This document shows, piece after piece, positions 7,310-12,406 of a stretch of 12,406 bases of DNA (the first letter of the stretch is position 1; every line of letters starts with the position of its first letter). The notes under the pieces are model-generated. The model did not search any database. It was not told where the DNA came from and saw only the letters and a program-made list of their open reading frames with translations. The stretch is from Acidobacteriota bacterium (GTDB lineage: Bacteria; Acidobacteriota; Blastocatellia; RBC074). A program made the position numbers and the translations under genes. The stretch spans positions 1 to 12,406 of the forward strand of contig JAKEHZ010000166.1 of NCBI GenBank assembly GCA_022614735.1. Reading direction: 5' to 3'.

Positions 7310-8260
7310 TTACGCCGGCGTTGTAGTAGAGGGTTCAACAATTCCTCGATGAAATGCGGAAGGCACATTTTGGTTTAGATAAACCGTTTGTCCGGCGCGC
7401 ACGATTTCAACTGTGCAAGGCGCGCGCGATATCAGGGCCGTAGCCACACTGCCAAGCAGAAATCGTTCAAGGCGATGATGGCCGCGCGCTCCGATGAAGA
7501 TGCAATCCGCCCCCCAGCCTGAGGCTTCATCGAGGAGGACACGCATTGGGTTTCCTTCTGTAATCACGGTAGAAACCACACACCCAGAAATTTGCAGACT
7601 CTCTACTGCCGCAGCAACCTGCCCTTCCATCCACTTTCGGGCGTCTGCTTCCCGCGTTTTGATCTGCTCGGGCGTCCACGGCAACAGTGGGGTGGTTGAG
7701 AGCCTGGGCGGTAGGACCGCGATCACACGTATTTCACTTTTACTCGGCCACAAACGCTCCGCGATTCTCTGCACTGCTTCATTGGCATCGAGCGAACCAT
7801 CAAACGCCAGGAGGATGCGCACAGGTAAGGTTTCTGAGAGCAATTTCGGACGCGCAATATGTACTGAGCAATTCGCTTCGGTCGCTATCTTCTGCGAGAC
7901 GCTGCCGAGTAACAATTGACCGAGCGCGGAACGACCATGAGATCCGACGATGATCAGATCCGGCTGCCATGCGTCGGCCTTCTCAATTATGGCTCTGGCC
8001 GGTGAACCCGAAAGCGCTTCTGAGCTCACTTCCCAATCGGGGAAATAAGATCGAACTCGTGCCCCCGCCTGCTGCGCTATTGCCGCGGCTTCTTCAAATG
8101 GGTTGAGGTATTTCTCGGTAATTGGTATCCATACATCGGCCACCGAGACCACGATTGCCTGCGCTTTTTTCGGCAAACCTGCCCTACGTAAATCGTCTAG
8201 CGCGGCCTTGGCGCAATCCGAACCGTCATCCGCAATCAAGAGTTTCATTGGCCGGTCCAT
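7310..8260 (-). CDS. Tandem universal stress protein (two UspA domains)
   Basis: The 316-residue protein contains two UspA domains, at about 5-137 and 146-288. Each keeps the ATP-binding motif G-x2-G-x9-G-(S/T): GSHGRSALGQLLLGS (106-120) and GARGHHRLERFLLGS (257-271). Both domains also have the N-terminal nucleotide-contact turn (ADDGSD, AFDGSL). Both sites therefore look competent to bind ATP, as in mycobacterial tandem UspA proteins such as Rv2623, which link ATP to growth arrest. The last 30 residues are polar and unassigned. The ATG at 8260 is chosen over the upstream ATG at 8290 because AGGGGG lies seven bases before it and because the predicted sigma-54 transcript starts near 8275, past the upstream codon. 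The CBS gene is divergent from it. Confidence 0.93.
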   Translation of the reverse strand: MDRPMKLLIADDGSDCAKAALDDLRRAGLPKKAQAIVVSVADVWIPITEKYLNPFEEAAAIAQQAGARVRSYFPDWEVSSEALSGSPARAIIEKADAWQPDLIIVGSHGRSALGQLLLGSVSQKIATEANCSVHIARPKLLSETLPVRILLAFDGSLDANEAVQRIAERLWPSKSEIRVIAVLPPRLSTTPLLPWTPEQIKTREADARKWMEGQVAAAVESLQISGCVVSTVITEGNPMRVLLDEASGWGADCIFIGARGHHRLERFLLGSVATALISRAPCTVEIVRAGQTVYLNQNVPSAFHRGIVEPSTTTPA

Positions 8261-8267
8261 AACTAAT

Positions 8268-8273
8268 CCCCCT
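8268..8273 (-). promoter_or_regulatory. Ribosome binding site that decides the uspA start
   Basis: On the minus strand, AGGGGG lies seven bases before the ATG at 8260-8258. With the predicted transcript start at about 8275, the leader would be only about 15 nt, consisting of little more than this site. Confidence 0.7.
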
Positions 8274-8286
8274 ATCTTCACACTGG

Positions 8287-8301
8287 GCAACCGTTATGCC
8301 A
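8287..8301 (-). promoter_or_regulatory. Candidate sigma-54 promoter for uspA
   Basis: On the minus strand the sequence is TGGCATAACGGTTGC. It matches TGGCAC-N5-TTGC at nine of ten core bases (TGGCAT), with GG and GC ten bases apart. The predicted start is near 8275, only 15 nt before the uspA ATG. No activator binding site could be assigned. An inverted pair TTCCCT/AGGGAA (8366-8371 and 8396-8401) lies 65-115 bases upstream. Confidence 0.7.
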
Positions 8302-8462
8302 TTTATCACTAAGACGGATTTCAATGAGTTATGGCCAGGTAGATTGTTATGCTCGCCAGTGTTCCTTCCCTATTGCGTCAAAATACCCATCACGGAGGGA
8401 AACTTTACCCAATAATTGTCTTCCAACAAACTGATCTGAGATTGAATGGCGGCTTAGATCAC

Positions 8463-8478
8463 TGGCACATTGATTGCT
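8463..8478 (+). promoter_or_regulatory. Sigma-54 promoter for the CBS gene
   Basis: TGGCACATTGATTGCT matches the -24/-12 consensus exactly (TGGCAC-N5-TTGC), with GG at 8464-8465 and GC at 8476-8477. The predicted start is near 8489, leaving an 86-nt leader before the CBS ATG at 8575. The leader has a clear AAGGAG but no structure I could identify. Confidence 0.85.
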
Positions 8479-8574
8479 AATTATTAGAGCTGTAGCGACA
8501 TTCAACACTACGCAAAATGCAACCCAAACAACGGATAACCCTGTTTAAATCTCATTTGAATAAGGAGACCCAGA

Positions 8575-9051
8575 ATGAAAGTTCAAGATGTAATGACCAG
8601 CAACGTTAACTCCTGTCGTCCCGAAACCAATTTGGCAGTAGTGGCCGCGATGATGTGGGATGAAGATTGCGGTGTGATGCCAGTGGTAAATGATGTGGGC
8701 AAGGTAGTAGGCATGATTACGGATCGCGACATCGCTATCGCGGTAGCGACAAAAGGTCGCCTTGCTTCCGAGATTCCCGTGAGCGAAGTAATCACAGACA
8801 GAGTGCATTCCTGCACTGTGGGTGAAGATATTAAATCTGCGCTCAAGACCATGCGACACGAGAAGGTACGGCGACTTCCTGTTGTGAACGATGATGGCTT
8901 GCTGCAAGGGATTCTATGCACGAATGATCTCGTCCTCCGCGCCGAGGAAGCGAGAGGCAAACATGTTCCTGATCTCCCTTATGAAGATGTTATGAGCACG
9001 ATCAAAGCCATTTGCGAGCATCGTCCAAGAACGACTGCCGCTAGTGCTTAG
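8575..9051 (+). CDS. CBS-pair protein, Hrp1-like
   Basis: The 158-residue protein is little more than a CBS pair: CBS1 at about 1-60 with VMPVVND and VVGMITDRDIAIA (44-56), CBS2 at about 70-125 with RRLPVVNDDGLLQGIL and TNDLVLRAEE. TDRD (49-52) is the usual nucleotide-contact segment, so it probably senses an adenine nucleotide in the cytoplasm. The C-terminal STIKAICEH resembles the corresponding part of the mycobacterial hypoxia protein Hrp1 (Rv2626c) as I recall it. No catalytic or membrane domain is attached, so it may act by binding a partner. AAGGAG (8562-8567) precedes the ATG at good spacing. Its own sigma-54 promoter lies upstream and uspA is divergent. Confidence 0.92.
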   Translation: MKVQDVMTSNVNSCRPETNLAVVAAMMWDEDCGVMPVVNDVGKVVGMITDRDIAIAVATKGRLASEIPVSEVITDRVHSCTVGEDIKSALKTMRHEKVRRLPVVNDDGLLQGILCTNDLVLRAEEARGKHVPDLPYEDVMSTIKAICEHRPRTTAASA

Positions 9052-9147
9052 AGAACGCCAAACACGCGAAAATAGGCGAATATCGTGAAAGTATTGATCC
9101 AAGAGTATTTAACGTGTTCCGTCTTAATTTCGCGTGTTTCGCGTTTT
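9052..9147 (+). repeat. Long imperfect inverted repeat after the CBS gene
   Basis: Positions 9054-9071 (AACGCC followed by AAACACGCGAAA) pair with 9128-9145 (TTTCGCGTGTTTCGCGTT) with one mismatch, around a 56-nt loop. A TTTTATTCTTGTTT tract follows. It could act as a terminator for the CBS gene. The arms share ACGCGAA/TTCGCGT with the hairpin at 4323-4372, which suggests a dispersed repeat family in this genome. Confidence 0.6.
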
Positions 9148-9184
9148 ATTCTTGTTTCCTGGATACCGGTAAATAACGAGTGAT

Positions 9185-9190
9185 AGGTGG
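9185..9190 (+). promoter_or_regulatory. Ribosome binding site favouring the 9199 start
   Basis: AGGTGG ends eight bases before the ATG at 9199. It also overlaps the GTG at 9187, which argues against that codon being the start. Confidence 0.5.
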
Positions 9191-9198
9191 TTATAACT

Positions 9199-10299
9199 AT
9201 GACGATTTTCAGCGCAACATGTCTCACCACCACACTCCACGAATGCTTGATGGTTCCCCTGAAAAAGGCGCAACCGGCGAGACCAACAATGTCCTTACCA
9301 GGGATTGAGGAAAAGGTCGAATATCTCAGCAAACCTGAGATCTACCCAATTCCGACAAAGCACGTCGAGAGTAAAGAAACCCATATGTCCTGGGTCTTTC
9401 TGACCGACACACATGCCTACAAGCTGAAAAAACCCGTACGTTACGACTTCCTGGATTTCAGCACTCTTGAAGCACGGCGACAGGATTGCGAAGAGGAAAT
9501 AAGACTGAACCGTCGGCTGGCGCCTGATGTCTATCTAGGCACCGTCCCTTTGACGATCGGACCACAAGGCGAAGTGCGGTGGGCTGGAAAGGGAGAACCT
9601 ATTGACTGGCTGGTCAGAATGCGCCGGTTGCCAGGTGATCGGATGCTCGACCGGGCGATCGCCGACCAAACCGTTAGCGCTACAGATGTGCGCAAAGTCG
9701 GCCTACTGCTCGTCAGGTTCTACAAACAGGCTCTCCCCATTGAGATAGCCATTTCAGAGTACCGAAGGCGGCTGATAAAAGATATACGCACTTATCAGCA
9801 AGAACTGGCAAAGTCAGAATATGCCCTCCCCGGTGATTTATTGAAATCAATCGTCAGGGCGCAGTTGAAACTTCTGGCAGAGAAGCCGGGGCTTTTTGAC
9901 AGCCGCGCACAAGCCGGGAAGATCATCGAAGCCCATGGAGATTTGCGTCCCGAACACATCTGTCTGGAGAGCGAGCCGGTGATCATCGATTGTCTTGAAT
10001 TTAACCGCGACTTCAGAATTCTTGACCCGGTCTCTGAGCTTGCGTTCTTGTCGTTGGAATGCGAGCGTCTTGGCGCCGCCGACATTGGCGATCTCATTCT
10101 GCAGACCTATTTTGACGAAACCGGCGACAGACCGCCTGAACCCTTACTGGTCTTTTATAAGAGTTATCACGCCTGCCTTCGCGCAAAAATCGCAGTCTGG
10201 CATCTCAAAGACAACGCGGTGCTCGATACGGCGAAATGGACGAACAGAGCAACCCACTATCTTCAACTGGCTGCCTGTCTCATAACTACCGTTTCATAA
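9199..10299 (+). CDS. COG2187-type aminoglycoside-phosphotransferase-fold protein
   Basis: From ATG 9199 this is a 366-residue protein of the APH/kinase fold (COG2187). The N-terminal segment ETHMSWVFLTDTHAYKLKKP (60-79) includes the probable nucleotide-binding lysines. The catalytic loop is HGDLRPEHICL (246-256), followed by the metal-binding IIDCLEFN (D264) and LDPVSELAFLSLECERLGA. This HGDLRPEH pattern is particular to the family and differs from drug-modifying APH enzymes, so antibiotic resistance should not be assumed. Rv2004c of the mycobacterial DosR regulon carries this domain fused to a P-loop kinase; here the P-loop half is absent. Residues 1-30 do not look conserved, so ATG 9289 is an alternative start. 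No sigma-54 element was found upstream. It may depend on read-through from the CBS gene. The substrate is unknown. Its stop overlaps the prs paralogue. Confidence 0.85.
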   Translation: MTIFSATCLTTTLHECLMVPLKKAQPARPTMSLPGIEEKVEYLSKPEIYPIPTKHVESKETHMSWVFLTDTHAYKLKKPVRYDFLDFSTLEARRQDCEEEIRLNRRLAPDVYLGTVPLTIGPQGEVRWAGKGEPIDWLVRMRRLPGDRMLDRAIADQTVSATDVRKVGLLLVRFYKQALPIEIAISEYRRRLIKDIRTYQQELAKSEYALPGDLLKSIVRAQLKLLAEKPGLFDSRAQAGKIIEAHGDLRPEHICLESEPVIIDCLEFNRDFRILDPVSELAFLSLECERLGAADIGDLILQTYFDETGDRPPEPLLVFYKSYHACLRAKIAVWHLKDNAVLDTAKWTNRATHYLQLAACLITTVS

Positions 10300-11280
10300 T
10301 TCCAGCAGTTCGACAATTGATCCACCTGAATGAATTCTCTTAATAGCTTCAGCAAAAAGCTCGGTAGCATCCAGAACGACCAATTTGGTTCGGACGAAGT
10401 CCGGATCCAACCGAAAGGGAGGAATTGTGCTGGTGATCACGATCTTTTCCAGGGCAGGATGTGAGAGAACCTGGCTGGCTTTGCTGGCGAATACCCCGTG
10501 AGAAGCAGCAGCATAGACCTTTTTTGCCCCGCGCTCCTGACAGCCTTCGGCCGCGCGTGCCAGCGTAGTTCCGCTGCTGATAAGATCATCAATGATAATC
10601 GCAATCCTCCCCTCTAAGTCACCTATCACTGCCTCGCCGCTGACGACGCCTGCGCTGCGGTATTTTTCCATAAATGCGCCGTAAACCTGGCGGCCAAGAG
10701 CGTGATTGAGAGATTGCCGAAACTCCTCCGCTCGTTTGACACCGCCGACATCGGGTGACACGACGACTACCTCTTCTTGCTCCACCAGCGGTACGAAATA
10801 ATCAACAAACAGTCCTCGGGCTTCCAGGTGGTCTGTGCCGATCCGCCAGGCATTCTGAAAGGCAGCGAGATTATGCACGTCCAGAGTTACTATCCGATCA
10901 ACGCCGATTACTTCGAACAGACTGGCGATATAGCGCGTCGTGACCGGATCCCGTGATTTGCTTTTCCTGTCCTTGCGCGCATAGCAGAGGTACGGAGTGA
11001 CAGCCGTGATGCGGCCGGCTGAAGCATCCCGCAACGCTCCAAGGAAAAACAATAACCGGCAGAGCTTGTCGTTGACGCTTTGCTGCGGATCTCCGTAGAG
11101 TGACTGGATAACGAAAACGTCCCTCCCTCGCACACTTACCAATGGTCTAGCCTTATGCTCACCGTCTTCGAATTCTCGTTCTTCGTGTGCACTCAAGGGA
11201 ATCCCAAGACCGGCGCAGACCTTTTCGCCAAAATCGCGACTGGAATTAAGAGCGAAGATCGCAATTTCTCCTTGGTTCAT
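10294..11280 (-). CDS. Ribose-phosphate pyrophosphokinase (PRPP synthetase) paralogue
   Basis: The 328-residue protein has the full Prs layout and should make PRPP from ribose 5-phosphate and ATP in the cytoplasm. Visible landmarks are REFEDGEH (35-42), the flexible ATP loop YARKDRKSKSRDP (100-112), DVHNLAAF (134-141) with the conserved histidine H136, SPDVGGVKRA (175-184), the MEKYRS lysine and arginine (K206, R208), and the PRPP loop IIDDLISSGTTLA (229-241). Several of these differ from the usual housekeeping forms (FSDGE, DLHAEQIQGFF, DDMIDTGGT), so I infer a divergent paralogue rather than the main prs. Catalytic residues seem intact. The sequence GGTGA lies six bases before the ATG. It has its own sigma-54-like promoter and is divergent from the cysQ-like gene. 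Its stop overlaps the neighbouring convergent gene by six bases. Confidence 0.9.
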   Translation of the reverse strand: MNQGEIAIFALNSSRDFGEKVCAGLGIPLSAHEEREFEDGEHKARPLVSVRGRDVFVIQSLYGDPQQSVNDKLCRLLFFLGALRDASAGRITAVTPYLCYARKDRKSKSRDPVTTRYIASLFEVIGVDRIVTLDVHNLAAFQNAWRIGTDHLEARGLFVDYFVPLVEQEEVVVVSPDVGGVKRAEEFRQSLNHALGRQVYGAFMEKYRSAGVVSGEAVIGDLEGRIAIIIDDLISSGTTLARAAEGCQERGAKKVYAAASHGVFASKASQVLSHPALEKIVITSTIPPFRLDPDFVRTKLVVLDATELFAEAIKRIHSGGSIVELLEL

Positions 11281-11339
11281 CGGATATCACCGCCTTACTG
11301 ATCAGAGAAATATCAATAAATAGAACTGCCGGTGAATCC

Positions 11340-11355
11340 TGCAAGCAACATACCA
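11340..11355 (-). promoter_or_regulatory. Candidate sigma-54 promoter for the prs paralogue
   Basis: On the minus strand the sequence is TGGTATGTTGCTTGCA, with a perfect TTGCA at -12, GG and GC ten bases apart, and two pyrimidine/purine-preserving or similar changes in the -24 box (TGGTAT for TGGCAC). The predicted start is near 11329, a 49-nt leader before the ATG at 11280. Confidence 0.55.
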
Positions 11356-11389
11356 GACTCCCATTCGAGTAAATCCAAAGCCAGGCAAA

Positions 11390-11405
11390 TGGCACATTAG
11401 TTGCT
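11390..11405 (+). promoter_or_regulatory. Sigma-54 promoter for the cysQ-like gene
   Basis: TGGCACATTAGTTGCT is an exact TGGCAC-N5-TTGC match, with GG at 11391-11392 and GC at 11403-11404. It differs from the CBS-gene promoter at only two spacer bases. The predicted start is near 11416, giving a 26-nt leader before ATG 11442. Confidence 0.85.
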
Positions 11406-11441
11406 TACTATCTCATCGGAAAAGGTTTTATAACTGTAACT

Positions 11442-12254
11442 ATGGAAAAGGAACTTAACATAGCCAAGGAACTGGCAATGAGGGCGGGGGACATACTGCT
11501 TGAGCATTATGCCAGAAACACCTCCGTGGATTGGAAGGGACAAAATGATCCCGTCACTGCTGCGGATCGTGCAGTTAGCGAACTGCTGGTCAGGGAACTG
11601 AAACGATTGTTCCCTGATGACGGGATCCTGTCTGAAGAGGCTCGCCCTGCTCCGGCACGTCTCAGCAAATCGCGCGTCTGGATTATTGATCCGATGGACG
11701 GTACAAGGGAGTTTATCGATCATCGCGTCGAATTCGCTGTGATGATCGGTCTGGCGATATTTGGAAAAGCAAGTCTTGGAGTGATTTATCAGCCGATATC
11801 CGAGAAAATGTACTACGCAGTATCCGGGATGGGAGCCTTCCTTGAAAGATGCGGAGTGACAACGCGTTTGCACGTCTCACCTGAAAGTGATCCTGCACTG
11901 ATGACTATAGCGCTCAGCCGTTCACATAACTCCCCGCAGGTTGATTTCATTCGCGATCGCCTTGGAATCAAGGGCGAGATTCGCTCGGGCAGCATTGGAT
12001 TGAAGGTCGGGATGATTTGCGAAGGCCTCGCACATCTTTACCTGCATACAGGCAAGCGTACATATCAATGGGATTCCTGCGCGTCCGAAGCCATCCTGCA
12101 CGAGGCGGGGGGACTGATGACCAACGTGTACGGTGATCCCCTACGCTACAACACTTCAGAGCTGCGGAACCTTCACGGTATTATTGCCAGTAATGGACAA
12201 TTACATGATCGCATCGTCGAAGTCACGAAGTGTGTGCTGGCTGGATTTATCTGA
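11442..12254 (+). CDS. CysQ / inositol-monophosphatase family phosphatase
   Basis: The 270-residue protein is a Mg-dependent, Li-sensitive-type sugar or nucleotide phosphatase of the FIG superfamily. It shows the metal ligands in ILSEEA (E65, E66), the signature DPMDGTREFI (D83-I92; D83 and D86) and YQWDSCASEA (D211). The segment GSIGLKVGMICEGLAHLYLH (183-202) is closest in style to 3'(2'),5'-bisphosphate nucleotidases (CysQ), which degrade pAp from sulfate assimilation and carrier-protein turnover. An inositol-phosphatase role cannot be excluded. Length is normal and there is no signal peptide. The start at 11442 lacks a good ribosome binding site (AAAAGG lies too far upstream), so initiation may be weak or use an unusual signal; ATG 11475 (MRAGDILL) is less consistent with the family N-terminus. 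A consensus sigma-54 promoter lies just upstream. Confidence 0.88.
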   Translation: MEKELNIAKELAMRAGDILLEHYARNTSVDWKGQNDPVTAADRAVSELLVRELKRLFPDDGILSEEARPAPARLSKSRVWIIDPMDGTREFIDHRVEFAVMIGLAIFGKASLGVIYQPISEKMYYAVSGMGAFLERCGVTTRLHVSPESDPALMTIALSRSHNSPQVDFIRDRLGIKGEIRSGSIGLKVGMICEGLAHLYLHTGKRTYQWDSCASEAILHEAGGLMTNVYGDPLRYNTSELRNLHGIIASNGQLHDRIVEVTKCVLAGFI

Positions 12255-12273
12255 AATAAAAAATTAGGTGATT

Positions 12274-12304
12274 GACTCCTTGTCAGTCAGACAACAAGTC
12301 TTTT
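12274..12304 (+). terminator. Weak rho-independent terminator after the cysQ-like gene
   Basis: GACT-CC-TTGTC pairs with GACAA-CA-AGTC around the loop AGTCA (12274-12300), leaving a two-base internal mismatch, and TTTT follows. The position is right for ending the cysQ-like transcript. The stem is modest. The remaining bases to the window end show no clear gene. Confidence 0.45.
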
Positions 12305-12406
12305 CTGGCATGTTTCATAGGACGCTAAAAGTAGTTAACAGTTTGTGGTTCACCGCAGAGCCCTCCATGAACTTTCATTCTCCACCGCGAATGAAAAAAA
12401 GAGAGG

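Noticed and set aside
8261..8290. Ten-codon N-terminal extension of uspA
   Set aside because: It would start upstream of the predicted transcript start and lacks a ribosome binding site, whereas AGGGGG precedes ATG 8260.
9199..10299. Aminoglycoside resistance gene
   Set aside because: The catalytic loop HGDLRPEH and downstream pattern belong to the COG2187 family, not to characterised drug-modifying phosphotransferases.
12367..12406. Possible start of another plus-strand gene (ATG 12367) and a TTTCATTC/GAATGAAA hairpin
   Set aside because: Only 13 codons are visible, there is no ribosome binding site, and the hairpin has no T-run on the correct side.

Overview
This 12.4 kb window comes from a bacterial chromosome with roughly balanced GC content. 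It looks like an environmental, free-living bacterium with sigma-54. I cannot name the taxon. The family mix and the TTCGCGT-type inverted repeats fit an Acidobacteriota-like or similar soil or sediment lineage, but that is a weak inference. There are no rRNA or tRNA genes, no CRISPR array, and no transposase or phage genes.

Layout, left to right. (1) Positions 1-347, minus strand: a DUF302 protein cut by the window edge. (2) Positions 348-768: a gene-poor divergent control region with two candidate sigma-54 promoters and several copies of the 7-mer TTCCACA. (3) Positions 769-3668, plus strand: a probable operon of a tiny one-helix membrane peptide, a tyrosine-decarboxylase-like PLP enzyme and a triple-BON-domain protein. 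(4) Positions 3876-4274: a four-helix DUF4383-type membrane protein, followed by a perfect 20-bp terminator-like hairpin. (5) Positions 4391-7153: a 920-residue fusion of acyl-activating enzyme, acyl carrier domain and PlsC-type acyltransferase. (6) Positions 7310-8260, minus strand: a tandem UspA protein. A two-promoter control region separates it from a CBS-pair protein (8575-9051, plus). (7) Positions 9199-10299, plus: a COG2187-type kinase-fold protein that meets tail to tail with a divergent PRPP synthetase paralogue (10294-11280, minus). (8) Positions 11442-12254, plus: a CysQ/inositol-phosphatase family enzyme.

The unifying signal is promoter sequence, not gene order. Six transcription units have a GG-N10-GC sigma-54 (-24/-12) element at a sensible distance and in the right orientation: DUF302, the decarboxylase operon, uspA, the CBS gene, the prs paralogue and the cysQ-like gene. 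Two of these match the ten-base core TGGCAC-N5-TTGC exactly. Three of the gene families (tandem UspA, Hrp1-like CBS pair, COG2187 kinase-fold) are also members of the mycobacterial DosR dormancy regulon. I therefore infer a sigma-54-controlled energy-stress or growth-arrest island. It would combine nucleotide sensing (UspA, CBS), PRPP and pAp metabolism (Prs paralogue, CysQ-like), membrane lipid remodelling (the acyltransferase fusion) and envelope or amino-acid decarboxylation functions. No activator gene for sigma-54 is present in the window.
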